64,000 nt of DNA from Crocinitomicaceae bacterium. Its GTDB lineage: Bacteria > Bacteroidota > Bacteroidia > Flavobacteriales_D > Crocinitomicaceae. The stretch lies in contig JAHEIL010000001.1 of NCBI GenBank assembly GCA_024639405.1, forward strand, positions 1-64,000, given 5' to 3'. The first letter of the stretch is position 1, and the number at the start of each line of letters is the position of its first letter. A program made the translations under genes and the position numbers. Under the pieces are notes generated by a model, which made no database searches, was not told the DNA's origin, and was given only the letters and a program-made list of their open reading frames with translations. Positions 16,518-25,826 of this stretch are shown here, piece after piece.

Positions 16518-18116
16518 TTAGTTTTTCAATTTTGCTTTTGAATATTCTTTTGTCGTCAATGCTTGAATTGCACGTTGAATAATTTCATCAGATTCATTGA
16601 ATACTTGATAAAATTCATTAATTCCATAAGCATTCTGTGCAATTTGAGCTTTGATACGCAAGTGAATTAATTTCTCACTCGTCGCATATTCTTTTTCATT
16701 GAATGTCAGTTTAGGATCTTCTTTTGCAACAAAAGCAAAGAATGTTTTCATAAATGATTCATCCACTTTAAATTCACGATTAAACGCATCGAAACTAGCA
16801 TATTTTTCTTTCAAAACCTCACGATTTTTTTCGATGTAATCCATTGTGAAATTATTCATCAATCCTGTTTGAACCAAAGAACGGAAATAATCTGTAATCT
16901 CAGTCGTATCCAATGGAACAAAAATATCTGGTAAAATTCCACCTCCACCATAAACAGTTCGTTTCGTTTGTAAGGTTTGAAATTTCAATGAATCTGGAAG
17001 TTTAATTGAATCTAAATGCTGTAATTCTCCATTTAAATAACGATTCTTTAAATCTTTTCTGTAAGAATCTACATCATCGTCGTATGGTTTTTGAATAAAA
17101 CGACCACTAGGTGTGTAATAGCGAGCAATAGTTAAACGCATTTGAGATCCATCTGATAAATCAATCGGACGTTGAACCAATCCTTTACCAAAGGTTCTTC
17201 TACCTACTATCAAGCCACGATCCCAGTCTTGAATCGCTCCTGAAACAATTTCACTTGCTGATGCAGTATATTCATCTGTTAAAATTACCAATGAACCTTT
17301 TTCCCAAAGCCCATCTCTGTATGTTTCTAAATCACTTCTTGGCTGCGCTCTTCCTTCTGAATAAACAACCAACTTTTTATCGGATAAAAATTCATCGGCA
17401 ATCTTTTGTGCTTGATCCAACAAACCGCCACCATTTCCTTTTAAATCAAAAATTAAATGCTTCATGCCTTTTAATTTTAATTCTGCTATGCTTTTTTGAA
17501 CTTCATCTAAGGTTGTTCTCGAAAAACTATTCAATTTCACATACCCAATTTCTGGTGTAATCATATAAGACGCATCAACTGAGAAAATTGGAATTTTATC
17601 ACGCGTAATAACAAATGCTAAATTTTTAGAAATTCCTTTTCGTACAATTTCTATTGCAACTTTACTTCCCAATTCCCCCATCAATTTTTCACGAACTTGG
17701 TTGTTTTTCAATCCAACTCCAGCGATTGTTTTGCCATCAATCATAACGATTTTATCACCTGGTTTAATACCTAGTTTTTCAGATGGACCACCAGGGATTG
17801 TTGCGACAACATTTAAAGTATCTTTCATAATCTGAAAACGAATTCCAACTCCAACAAAACTTCCATTAATCGATGAATTGGCATCGTCTACTTCTTCTTT
17901 AGAAATATAAGTTGTATGTGGATCTAATTTTTCCAACATAGCAACAATGGCTGCTTCAACTAATTGGTTATTGTTAACAGTGTCAACGTAACGACCATTT
18001 ATATGACTAAGAATCTCATCAAATTTATAAACAGCTGCCTGTTTTTTGGTGTTTTGTTGCGCTTGAACATTGATAAATGTTGTTGTAATTGAAAGGATAA
18101 AAAGTAATTTCTTCAT
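16518..18116 (-). CDS. S41 family C-terminal processing protease (CtpA/Prc-like)
   Basis: 532 residues from the ATG at 18116, chosen because it begins the signal peptide (MKKLLFILSITTTFINVQAQ). Domains: N-terminal helical region, PDZ (about 85-160, GVGIRFQIMKDTLNVVATIP ... GIKPGDKIVMIDG), and the S41 catalytic core with LKGNGGGLLDQAQKIADEF, the nucleophile Ser in TASASEIVSGAIQDW and the Lys in GRRTFGKGLVQRP. It cuts C-terminal tails of periplasmic or secreted proteins. A 9-codon longer start has no signal-peptide logic. The DUF1573 lipoprotein follows by 3 bases. Divergent from the NlpC/P60 gene. Confidence 0.92.
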   Translation of the reverse strand: MKKLLFILSITTTFINVQAQQNTKKQAAVYKFDEILSHINGRYVDTVNNNQLVEAAIVAMLEKLDPHTTYISKEEVDDANSSINGSFVGVGIRFQIMKDTLNVVATIPGGPSEKLGIKPGDKIVMIDGKTIAGVGLKNNQVREKLMGELGSKVAIEIVRKGISKNLAFVITRDKIPIFSVDASYMITPEIGYVKLNSFSRTTLDEVQKSIAELKLKGMKHLIFDLKGNGGGLLDQAQKIADEFLSDKKLVVYSEGRAQPRSDLETYRDGLWEKGSLVILTDEYTASASEIVSGAIQDWDRGLIVGRRTFGKGLVQRPIDLSDGSQMRLTIARYYTPSGRFIQKPYDDDVDSYRKDLKNRYLNGELQHLDSIKLPDSLKFQTLQTKRTVYGGGGILPDIFVPLDTTEITDYFRSLVQTGLMNNFTMDYIEKNREVLKEKYASFDAFNREFKVDESFMKTFFAFVAKEDPKLTFNEKEYATSEKLIHLRIKAQIAQNAYGINEFYQVFNESDEIIQRAIQALTTKEYSKAKLKN

Positions 18117-18333
18117 TCGTTTTATTGTTTTCAATAGAATCAAAAGGATTCTTTCTGTTGATTTTTTATTTAAGATCTTAAATATAATTGAAAAAAAATT
18201 AATCGGGATTTTTTTAACGCCTGTTTAACAAACATTGTATTTTTAAAGTAAACATTCAGCTGTTTATTAAATTTTAGTAGTTTTCAAAATACAAGCTAAT
18301 AAATCAGCAATTTTAGAATGAAGATCAGATTTT

Positions 18334-19212
18334 ATGAAAAAATTAGTTTTATTATTCTTAGTTACCTTCGTTAGCATAGTTTCTTTTGCCCAACAAAGAC
18401 AATTGGATCAATTAGATTTACTATACAAGCAACAACACATAAGAATGGTTTTTAGAAAAGCAAACCGTTTAATAGATTCTCCTGAATTTGATTTTTCATT
18501 AACGCCAAAATTTTACAAAGCTATTACAGCGTTGGAACTGAGTAAGAATAAATTTTGGTTGATGCGTCATGACAATGTTTTGGATGAAACGAAAGCTATT
18601 TTAACTTCTATCAATTCTTCAAACGAAGGCAAAGTTTTGATTACAAAGAATTTAACTGAATTAGGAAAGTTAAAAGCTCGTTTACATAAACAACTTAATT
18701 TTTACAAAATAGAAAAAAATGAGCTTAAGTACAATGAGTTAAAAGATGTTATGGGTACTTTTTTTGACGCGATAAAAACAATTGAAACGATTGAAAATAT
18801 ACCATCAAAAAAAGAAAACGAATTGTACAATGCAGAAAGAAATCAGTTGATTTCTGTTGCAAAAAATTACATTGGTACTCCATATGTCTTTGCTGGAACT
18901 GATGAAAATGGCTTTGATTGTAGTGGTTATACCTGTTATGTAATGAAAAAGAATGGAATTAATTTACCGCGAACAGCAGCCGAACAATTTGAAGCTGCAA
19001 AAAAAATTAAGCAATCAGAAGTACAAAAAGGTGATTTAATATTTTTTGACAGTGGAACAGGTGTTTCTCATGTTGGAATAATCCTATCTGAAAAGAATGA
19101 ACCTTTAGTGATGATTCACGCCTCAACTTCAAAAGGCGTAGTGATTACAGAAATTGAAAAATCTGATTATTGGCTAAAAAAAATAGCTGGTTTTGGAACG
19201 TTTGTGAATTAA
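18334..19212 (+). CDS. NlpC/P60 peptidoglycan hydrolase
   Basis: 292 residues: signal peptide 1-20 (cleavage SFAQ-Q), a helical region of about 150 residues with no family I recognise, and a C-terminal NlpC/P60 papain-like domain from about residue 170. Catalytic residues are visible: Cys196 in NGFDCSGYTC, His246 in GVSHVGIIL and a third polar His262 in IHAST. The family splits D-glutamyl-diaminopimelate bonds in peptide stems. The stop is 1 base from the stop of the convergent membrane-protein gene. Confidence 0.9.
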   Translation: MKKLVLLFLVTFVSIVSFAQQRQLDQLDLLYKQQHIRMVFRKANRLIDSPEFDFSLTPKFYKAITALELSKNKFWLMRHDNVLDETKAILTSINSSNEGKVLITKNLTELGKLKARLHKQLNFYKIEKNELKYNELKDVMGTFFDAIKTIETIENIPSKKENELYNAERNQLISVAKNYIGTPYVFAGTDENGFDCSGYTCYVMKKNGINLPRTAAEQFEAAKKIKQSEVQKGDLIFFDSGTGVSHVGIILSEKNEPLVMIHASTSKGVVITEIEKSDYWLKKIAGFGTFVN

Positions 19213-19213
19213 T

Positions 19214-19732
19214 TCAGTGTTTAATATTTACTTTAATTTTATGTAATAAATTTAAAATTACACAAAGTGATCCTGCTAAAAAAAAGCCACCAACCGTGGT
19301 GAAATAAAGCATGGTATGTATATTGAAAAGTATCGCTATTAACATTCCAACAAAAAACAAGCTGTTAAAAATCAAAATGTATTGCCAGAACTTTCCTTTT
19401 TTGATTAAAAATTTTAAGGTTAAAATTCCTAGAAAATGGAATAGACTTAACACAATAATTCCCTTCCAATAGGTAAAAACGATGATGGGGTTATTAAGTG
19501 AAACGATTGAAATTAAAATCAATAATAAAGCTGAACTGTAAAATACAACATACGATTTTGAAGGAGTTTCTAAAGGAAGCAATAAAAATGACAACGCTGC
19601 AACAAATGATAAAAACCCGATGATAACAAATAACAACTGTTCAATTCCTTCTTTTGTGAAATATGAAAATAATGCATAGCAAAGTGCTAAAACACTCAAA
19701 ACAATATAACTTGAAAAAATCTTTTTTAGCAT
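19214..19732 (-). CDS. Small multi-pass membrane protein of unknown function
   Basis: 172 residues with about five to six hydrophobic helices and short charged loops; basic C-terminus (HKIKVNIKH). No conserved motif recognised. Its ATG lies 7 bases inside the end of the agmatinase gene, so expression with the agmatinase is likely. Context gives no clear role. Confidence 0.62.
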   Translation of the reverse strand: MLKKIFSSYIVLSVLALCYALFSYFTKEGIEQLLFVIIGFLSFVAALSFLLLPLETPSKSYVVFYSSALLLILISIVSLNNPIIVFTYWKGIIVLSLFHFLGILTLKFLIKKGKFWQYILIFNSLFFVGMLIAILFNIHTMLYFTTVGGFFLAGSLCVILNLLHKIKVNIKH

Positions 19733-20778
19733 AGATTTAGTAAAAGTCGTCTATTTTTTTCAACTGAACAAATTAAATTCCACAAAGCTCTTGCTCCGAC
19801 GTTTGCATCCCAATCATCATCAGTACCTGGCGCAACTTCATTTAAGTCAAAACCAACAATTTTGCGTCCTGACTCGGCTAATTTGAACAATAAATAATTG
19901 ATTTCCTCTAGTTTAAATCCTCCAGCAACTGGTGTTCCTGTATTTGGACAAAGTTCTGGACTCAAACCATCAATATCAAAGGAAACATAGACGTTTTGAG
20001 GCAACTTTTCAATGATTTCATCAACTTGTTGTGCCCAAGTTTTTCCTGTGTATCTTCCTTCCTTTATTTCCCAATCAAAAAAGGTGCTTACTTTTCCATT
20101 AGAAGAATTAATTAAATCGACTTCTGATTGTGCAATGTCACGAATTCCAACTTGTACTAACTTAGAAAGATTCTTCAAGTTTTTCAATGCATTAAACATA
20201 ATGCTAGCATGTGATTGTTCAAAGCCTTCATAGGCATCTCTTAAATCTGCATGCGCATCGATTTGCAAAATACCAAACGATTGACCCAAATCATCAATTG
20301 CTTGCATTAATCCGAGTGGAGTAGAGTGCTCTCCTCCTAATACGCCAACAATTTTGCCTTGGCTCAATAATTCTTTTGCGCGATTTCTTAAGTTTTCACG
20401 CATGGCATGTTGTGCTTCCGAAATAACTGCAACAGTTTGTTGAAAATCTATATTTTCTTCCAACTTTCCACCGTTCTCTAAAAAATCAATGTAAGTAATC
20501 GCTTCAATGCATAATTTTGTATTGATTGCTTTCCATTCCGAAGAAACAGGAGTCATAAAAACAGCTGTTTGATAGGCGTTTTCTAATTTTGGATGGTAGA
20601 AATCCAATTGAGTTGAAGCAGTTAATATCGCTTCAGGTCCATCACTCGTTCCTTTTCCATAAGACGCTGTGGCATCCCAAGGAACGGGAATAATAACGAT
20701 ATCTGCATCTGCTTCAGTAACAGGAAAACCAAATAAATTTCCGTTGGCTATTCCTACACCATTTGGGTCAAATGTCAT
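19726..20778 (-). CDS. Agmatinase / ureohydrolase (arginase superfamily)
   Basis: 350 residues from the ATG at 20778. Ureohydrolase metal motifs are present: VLGGEHSTPLGL, LQIDAHADLRDAYEGFEQSH and VYVSFDIDGLSPELCPNTGT, giving the His/Asp ligands of the binuclear Mn site. The family includes agmatinase, arginase, formiminoglutamase. Agmatinase (agmatine to putrescine + urea) is preferred because the gene directly follows a fused SpeD-SpeE, which needs putrescine. The longer start near 20817 would lie inside a terminator hairpin, so I reject it. Only 18 bases separate the hairpin from the ATG. Confidence 0.83.
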   Translation of the reverse strand: MTFDPNGVGIANGNLFGFPVTEADADIVIIPVPWDATASYGKGTSDGPEAILTASTQLDFYHPKLENAYQTAVFMTPVSSEWKAINTKLCIEAITYIDFLENGGKLEENIDFQQTVAVISEAQHAMRENLRNRAKELLSQGKIVGVLGGEHSTPLGLMQAIDDLGQSFGILQIDAHADLRDAYEGFEQSHASIMFNALKNLKNLSKLVQVGIRDIAQSEVDLINSSNGKVSTFFDWEIKEGRYTGKTWAQQVDEIIEKLPQNVYVSFDIDGLSPELCPNTGTPVAGGFKLEEINYLLFKLAESGRKIVGFDLNEVAPGTDDDWDANVGARALWNLICSVEKNRRLLLNLC

Positions 20779-20795
20779 GCTTTTTGTATTGAAAT

Positions 20796-20828
20796 GAAAA
20801 AAGGTGGAAAATACCACCTCTTTTTTTT
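20796..20828 (-). terminator. Terminator behind the speD-speE fusion gene
   Basis: On the minus strand GAGGTGG pairs with CCACCTT around a TATTTT loop and is followed by a T run (A run 20797-20802 on the plus strand). Plus-strand arms lie at 20801-20807 and 20814-20820. It falls between the fusion gene and the agmatinase gene, so read-through or a separate start would be needed for the latter. Confidence 0.78.
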
Positions 20829-22113
20829 ATTTTTTTAATAATGTTTTGACAAAATTTGGAGTCGCAAAACTTCCTTTGTGAACATCAGCATTGTAATAGC
20901 GTAATCCTTTGTTATCCACAAATGCATCTATTTCACTTTCATTTGAAATGTGTTTAGGATGTCTCTCACCTTTGATGCCGTATTGGAAACTCCACATTCC
21001 AGTTGGATAAGTTGGGACAAAGAACAATGATACGGGTGCTTTGTCTGTACCAAAAATATCTTGTAATGTATGATTCAATTCTGTAAATGCTTTTTCATTG
21101 AATTTTGGTGATTCTCCTTGTGCTACTAAAATTCCATCTTTAGTTAAAGAATTGTAACAGTTAGTATAAAATTCAACAGAGAATAAACCTTCAGCAGGTC
21201 CTACAGGATCAGAACCATCAACAATAACTAAATCATACGATTCAGGAGCAGCATTTTTAATAAATGCAATTCCGTCATCTACAATTAAGTCTAAACGTGG
21301 ATCATCAAAAGCAGCTGCTATTTGAGGTAAATGCTCTTTACAAGCAGTAATAACTTCTCCGTCAATTTCAACCATCGTTACTTTTTCAACACCTTCGTGA
21401 CGTAAAATTTCTCGAACAGTTCCACCGTCTCCACCTCCGATAACTAAAATGTTTTTGGCATTTCCATGAGTAAATAGTGCAGGATGTGAAATCATTTCGT
21501 GGTAATGAAACTCATCTTCTATTGTAGTCATGACCATATCGTCTAAGGCCAACATTTTTCCGTATTTGTAGGATTCAATTATACGAACACGTTGAAATGG
21601 AGATTGAACATCAAAAAATACTTCACCTGTAAAACGCAAAGACAATGCTTGGAAATCATCTTTGTCAGTAAACCATACGTTACGTGTGAAAAATTCTGGA
21701 TTTCTCCATTCACTCGCTTTTTGACGCATTGTTGACATGTCGAAATCATTGCGTGTTAATAAGTTAACTGAACCGCGCTTCATTTCTATTGCAGAATAAG
21801 ACTGAGACTTGAAAGCTTCTTTTAAAAAATCAAACGAAATCCAAGCATCCATATCTCCACATGTAAACAAATCAACAGCTGCATAACCGTATTCTGGCCA
21901 TGTATGAATTGCTAAATGACTTTCTTGAATCACAACAACACCTGAAACTCCCCAAGGTGAGAAATGGTGAAATGTAGAGTTGATAACAGTTGCATTGGCT
22001 TTTTCTGCTGCAGCTACCATGTCACGTTCAATTCCAGCAACATCATTCATGATGTGTGGATCGCAATTCATAAATTCAACTAGAATATGATTTCCAAGTG
22101 ATGTGTTGTTCAT
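20827..22113 (-). CDS. Bifunctional S-adenosylmethionine decarboxylase / spermidine synthase
   Basis: 428 residues, a fusion. Residues 1-115 are a class 1b AdoMet decarboxylase: the self-cleavage pair Glu64-Ser65 in [20 protein letters not shown], with His70 and Cys85 at the same spacing as the processing and catalytic residues of the stand-alone enzyme. Residues 150-428 are spermidine synthase: [16 protein letters not shown] for decarboxylated-AdoMet binding, VEID at the end of the next strand, and the catalytic segment VDGSDPVGP (Asp299). Self-cleavage would leave the pyruvoyl-bearing chain attached to the spermidine synthase. One polypeptide can thus make decarboxylated AdoMet and use it on putrescine. 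Neighbour agmatinase supplies putrescine; a terminator follows. Confidence 0.93.
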   Translation of the reverse strand: MNNTSLGNHILVEFMNCDPHIMNDVAGIERDMVAAAEKANATVINSTFHHFSPWGVSGVVVIQESHLAIHTWPEYGYAAVDLFTCGDMDAWISFDFLKEAFKSQSYSAIEMKRGSVNLLTRNDFDMSTMRQKASEWRNPEFFTRNVWFTDKDDFQALSLRFTGEVFFDVQSPFQRVRIIESYKYGKMLALDDMVMTTIEDEFHYHEMISHPALFTHGNAKNILVIGGGDGGTVREILRHEGVEKVTMVEIDGEVITACKEHLPQIAAAFDDPRLDLIVDDGIAFIKNAAPESYDLVIVDGSDPVGPAEGLFSVEFYTNCYNSLTKDGILVAQGESPKFNEKAFTELNHTLQDIFGTDKAPVSLFFVPTYPTGMWSFQYGIKGERHPKHISNESEIDAFVDNKGLRYYNADVHKGSFATPNFVKTLLKK

Positions 22114-22139
22114 TTATATGATTTATTTTATGTTTAAAA

Positions 22140-22487
22140 TTATAAGTGCATGAAGTCTTTCTTCGCAAGTAATTCGTCTTCAGACTCTCTGTATTCAGGA
22201 TCATCAACGCAACAATCTACCGGACAAACCGCTGCACATTGAGGTTCATCATGGAAGCCTACACATTCTGTACATTTGTCATGTGCAATGTAATAAACAT
22301 CCATATCCTTAGGTTCAAAAGCATTAGAAGCGTCAATTGAATCACCATCTAATGTTGTAATCATTCCTTTTAAAGAAGTTCCGTCCGAATATTTCCACTC
22401 TGCTCCGCCTTCATAAATAGCATTATTTGGACATTCTGGTTCGCATGCACCACAATTAATGCATTCATCTGTAATCATTATTGCCAT
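22140..22487 (-). CDS. 2[4Fe-4S] ferredoxin, YfhL/Alvin-type
   Basis: 115 residues. First cluster ligands in CINCGACEPECP near the N-terminus. A second set is CTECVGFHDEPQCAAVCPVDCC, with the insertion between the second and third Cys that marks the chromatium-type ferredoxins. An intervening segment of about 50 residues and a charged tail are longer than in minimal ferredoxins. Role is soluble low-potential electron transfer; partner unknown. It lies 26 bases upstream of the SpeD-SpeE gene on the same strand, with its own candidate -7 box. Confidence 0.9.
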   Translation of the reverse strand: MAIMITDECINCGACEPECPNNAIYEGGAEWKYSDGTSLKGMITTLDGDSIDASNAFEPKDMDVYYIAHDKCTECVGFHDEPQCAAVCPVDCCVDDPEYRESEDELLAKKDFMHL

Positions 22488-22506
22488 TTCGTCTTTTTTA
22501 AGAGTG

Positions 22507-22514
22507 CAAATATA
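22507..22514 (-). promoter_or_regulatory. Candidate -7 box for the ferredoxin gene
   Basis: On the minus strand the sequence reads TATATTTG, a full TAnnTTTG match, 19 bases before the ferredoxin ATG. The -33 element is not obvious. Confidence 0.42.
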
Positions 22515-22577
22515 ACAAGGTAAAATGTAATATTTTAAGGTATTTAAGTAAAAAATAGCCTTTTTTTGATTTTTTTA

Positions 22578-23648
22578 ATGGATAGACCTTATTTTTACCC
22601 TGTGAAAAGAGAAGAAATTATTGAGGGATTCGTTTTTTTAGGTCATTTAATGAACGAATTAGGTAATATGGAATCAGTTAAGAATATTCAATCAAAAATT
22701 GAAGTAAATGATTACAATGAGCTGATTAACAATATAAATAAGCAAAAAGGATTAAATGGTTGGTTTGTAAAAGAGAATGTTTGCAACTCATTAAAAGCAT
22801 TGGGTAGTAAATTGACTTTAGAAAATTTAACCAATTGGACAAATTCCTACACTTTTGAATCAAATCCTAAAAAAGTTGCGCTCATAATGGCTGGAAACAT
22901 TCCATTGGTTGGATTCCATGATTTTTTATGTGTGCTTTTATCAGGAAATATAGCTGTTTGTAAATTAAGTTCTGATGATAAAACGTTGTTACCGGCTTTA
23001 GCATCTCAATTAATTAAAAAGTGCCCAGGATTAACTGAAAGAATCATTTTTACAATAGGTAATATTGGAAAAGTTGATGCTGTAATAGCAACAGGAAGTG
23101 ATAATTCACTAAAGTTTTTCGAAGAATATTTCGGGAAATACCCACATGTGTTTAGAAGAAATCGAAGTTCAATTGCTGTATTAACGGGAAACGAAACGAA
23201 AGAGGAATTAATCGAATTAGGACATGATTTCTTTGATTATTTTGGGCTAGGTTGTAGAAATGTATCACATATTTTAATACCAACTGATTTTGATATCAAT
23301 CGAATTTTTGAGGCAATTGTTGGGTATGCAGACATTGTGAATCACCATAAATATGCGAACAACTACGATTACAACAAAGCTGTTTATTTATTGAATAAAA
23401 TCCCATTATTGGATAATAACTTTGTGTTATTTAGAGAAAATGAAAGCTTATTTAGTCCACTTGCAATGATTCATTATCAACGTTTTGCATCACTTTCAGA
23501 TGTGCACGATTTTATTGAAAAAAATAAGGATTCTATTCAAGCAATTGTTGGTCATGGTTACATTCCATTCGGAAAAGCACAATGTCCTATGTTGAACGAT
23601 TATGCTGACGGAATAGATACGATGGCATTTCTAAATTCGATTGAATAA
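22578..23648 (+). CDS. Acyl-CoA reductase (LuxC family)
   Basis: 356 residues from the ATG at 22578; an in-frame TTG 12 bases upstream is less likely. Matches the short LuxC-type reductases of Bacteroidota: KKVALIMAGNIPLVGFHDFL (nucleotide-binding region), CKLSSDDKTLLPALASQLI, and GHDFFDYFGLGCRNVSHILI containing the likely catalytic Cys. LuxC enzymes reduce fatty acyl-CoA or acyl thioesters to the aldehyde using NADPH; in non-luminous bacteria the physiological substrate is unknown. No luxA/B/D genes are nearby. The nuclease lipoprotein gene starts 1 base after its stop codon. Confidence 0.78.
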   Translation: MDRPYFYPVKREEIIEGFVFLGHLMNELGNMESVKNIQSKIEVNDYNELINNINKQKGLNGWFVKENVCNSLKALGSKLTLENLTNWTNSYTFESNPKKVALIMAGNIPLVGFHDFLCVLLSGNIAVCKLSSDDKTLLPALASQLIKKCPGLTERIIFTIGNIGKVDAVIATGSDNSLKFFEEYFGKYPHVFRRNRSSIAVLTGNETKEELIELGHDFFDYFGLGCRNVSHILIPTDFDINRIFEAIVGYADIVNHHKYANNYDYNKAVYLLNKIPLLDNNFVLFRENESLFSPLAMIHYQRFASLSDVHDFIEKNKDSIQAIVGHGYIPFGKAQCPMLNDYADGIDTMAFLNSIE

Positions 23649-23649
23649 T

Positions 23650-24636
23650 ATGAAAATTAGCTTGTTTTTAGTGGTTTGTTATTACTTGCTTGCTTGTAAC
23701 GCTGTTCAGAAACCTGAAAACCACCATGTATTAAAACAGCCAATTAGTAAAACGGCTAGTATAATAAATGTAGAAAATGTTGATGCATCTTTAACCACAA
23801 ATTCTTTTTTTTCTCATTTGGAATGGCCATTTGTTTCTGAAAACGATCAAATTGTAGAACACAAAGCATACACATTATGTTATGACGAAAAACACGAACA
23901 GGCAAAATGGGTAGCATACGTATTGACTGCTGCAGAGACTATTTCTCGCTATGAACGAACAAATGATTTCAACACGGACCCATCCGTAAAAACTGGTTCT
24001 GCTACAAATGATGATTACAAAGGTAGTGGGTATGATCGAGGACATTTAGCTCCAGCTGGTGATATGGGATTTTCGAGTGTTTCAATGATTGAATCGTTTT
24101 ATTATAGTAATATGTCACCACAAAACCCTTCGTTTAACCGTGGAATTTGGAAAAAATTAGAAGAACAAGTTCGAAGCTGGGCAGTTCTGTACGATTCTGT
24201 TTTGGTGGTAACAGGACCTGTTTTAACAGCTAGTTTACCTAAAATTGGAGTAAATGGAGTTTCTGTCCCAAGTTTTTATTATAAAGTGATATTAGATTAC
24301 AAAAACAATCAATCAAAAGCGATTGCTTTAATCTTACCAAATATTAAAGGATCAAAACCATTAAGTTCATACGTTCTTTCAATCGATGAACTTGAAAAAA
24401 TAACCAAATTAGATTTCTTTCCTGAATTGCAAGATGATTTAGAAGTACGATTAGAGAAAAACAGTTCAGTCGATTCGTGGGATTGGAAGATAATATTAAC
24501 ACATTCAACAGCTAAAAAATCTTCAAATTCTACTGGTGATAGTGATGCAACTCAATGCTCAGGCACTACTAAAAAGGGCTTGCGTTGTAAAAATCGCACA
24601 AAAAACAGCAGTGGAAGATGCTATTTGCATGAATAA
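23650..24636 (+). CDS. DNA/RNA non-specific endonuclease (lipoprotein) with Cys/His tail
   Basis: 328 residues from the ATG at 23650. Lipoprotein signal with lipobox LLAC (Cys16). Central beta-beta-alpha-Me endonuclease domain (about 55-280): catalytic motif YDRGHLAPAGDM (His132) and the metal-binding segment NMSPQNPSFNRGIW. After a Ser-rich linker, the last 30 residues hold a C-x-G-x-T-x-K-G-x-R-C ... C-x2-H pattern, as in DUF5763-like small Cys/His domains, probably a zinc site. The usual nuclease ends near residue 285, so the tail is an addition. Probably degrades nucleic acid at the cell surface or periplasm. Tightly follows the acyl-CoA reductase gene. Confidence 0.87.
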   Translation: MKISLFLVVCYYLLACNAVQKPENHHVLKQPISKTASIINVENVDASLTTNSFFSHLEWPFVSENDQIVEHKAYTLCYDEKHEQAKWVAYVLTAAETISRYERTNDFNTDPSVKTGSATNDDYKGSGYDRGHLAPAGDMGFSSVSMIESFYYSNMSPQNPSFNRGIWKKLEEQVRSWAVLYDSVLVVTGPVLTASLPKIGVNGVSVPSFYYKVILDYKNNQSKAIALILPNIKGSKPLSSYVLSIDELEKITKLDFFPELQDDLEVRLEKNSSVDSWDWKIILTHSTAKKSSNSTGDSDATQCSGTTKKGLRCKNRTKNSSGRCYLHE

Positions 24637-24833
24637 ATCAATGCTTGTTAAACCATTTAATCATTCAAACAGACATTCAGTCAATTGAAACTACAGATAA
24701 TCACTTTTCTGTAAATTAATTCTTCTTTTCGTATAAATTTAATGAACCAAACGTTGGTAAACGTGTACAGCTTAAAAGTTGAAATAACTATTGAAGTTGT
24801 TTCGTTTTGTTTAACCTTTTAATACGATTAGTT

Positions 24834-25709
24834 ATGTTAGTTATTGTAAGTATTATCGTCATCGTTGCAGTATTCTCTCTAGTAGATTATTTTAGTTCAA
24901 GAAGTTGGCAACGCGTTACCTCTGAAACTCGAAATGAAACAGTGTTTGAAAAACGGAATAAAGCTTATGGAGCTTATGTGATTCGAAAAGATTATGACCG
25001 AAATTTGGTATTGATTATGTTGTCTTTAGTGTTTGGGACAGGAATATTATTTGCTGCTTATAATGGGTTTAAAAATCCGGTTCAAGCAACAAAAGTGATA
25101 ATTGACCCTCCAATAATTGAAGATACAACAGTTTTAATTTTAGATGAAATTGAGCCTCCAAAACCAAAAGTTCCTCAAAAAACAGAAGTTAAACCAGAAA
25201 CGAATCAACAACAATTTGTCGAAATGAAAGTGGTGGATGTTAAGGTGAATGATTCTGTTTTAGCACAAGAAAAACTAAATGATCAACAGATTGGAACAAT
25301 TACGGTGCGTAAAATCATTCCAAACGATTTTAAATTGGTTGGTGAAACAAAAAACGTTCAAACAATTGTTACACCTCCAAAACGTGAAGTTCATACTTCT
25401 GTAGAAAAGGAAGCTTTTTTTCCTGGTGGTTATCCAGCATTGATGAGTTACATTCAAACAAATTTAGTGTATCCAACAGAAGGTATTGAAATTAATGCAC
25501 AAGGAAAATGTTATTTGCGCTTTATAGTAGATTTTGAAGGAAGAATTAGCTCTGTGAAAGTGCTTAGAGGAATTCAAGGTTGTCCAGAGTGTGATCGTGA
25601 AGCAATTCGTGTATTGAAAGGAATGCCAGAATGGGAACCAGGTAAGGTAGGAGGGGTAAGTGTTAGCTCTTATTTCGACTTGCCAATAAACTTTTCACTA
25701 AGTTATTAA
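24834..25709 (+). CDS. Energy transducer TonB (first copy)
   Basis: 291 residues from the ATG at 24834, which aligns with the start of the second copy at 28027. An N-terminal hydrophobic segment, a conserved DYFSSRSWQRVTSETRN block, then a second helix (about residues 61-80), a Pro/Lys-rich periplasmic linker (EPPKPKVPQKTEVKPE) and a TonB C-terminal domain (FFPGGYPALMSYIQTN ... SVKVLRGIQGCPECDREAI). It passes proton-motive force to outer-membrane receptors. The two-helix N-terminus differs from classic single-anchor TonB. A CPEC pair lies in the C-terminal domain. Separated from exbB by 165 bp with a candidate promoter. Confidence 0.88.
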   Translation: MLVIVSIIVIVAVFSLVDYFSSRSWQRVTSETRNETVFEKRNKAYGAYVIRKDYDRNLVLIMLSLVFGTGILFAAYNGFKNPVQATKVIIDPPIIEDTTVLILDEIEPPKPKVPQKTEVKPETNQQQFVEMKVVDVKVNDSVLAQEKLNDQQIGTITVRKIIPNDFKLVGETKNVQTIVTPPKREVHTSVEKEAFFPGGYPALMSYIQTNLVYPTEGIEINAQGKCYLRFIVDFEGRISSVKVLRGIQGCPECDREAIRVLKGMPEWEPGKVGGVSVSSYFDLPINFSLSY

Positions 25710-25826
25710 AAATGTTTAGCCTCTAGTTTAAACACTTAACTAAAAGAAAGGCACACTTTATCAAATTAAATGTAAATTTAACACTAAGGTAAAGTAGAAT
25801 ATTTTTTTCTTTTAAAAGTTTTTTAC

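Noticed and set aside
18117-18333. A regulatory RNA in the 217-bp divergent gap between the S41 protease and NlpC genes
   Set aside because: No hairpin with T run and no clear consensus promoter; probably just two promoters back to back.
20779-20817. A longer start for the agmatinase
   Set aside because: It would translate through the terminator hairpin of the gene upstream, and the family begins near the later ATG.
24637-24833. A hidden RNA gene or riboswitch in this 197-bp gap
   Set aside because: I found only AT-rich sequence and a possible TAAATTTA box at 24734-24741; no tRNA-like fold, terminator or conserved aptamer could be recognised.
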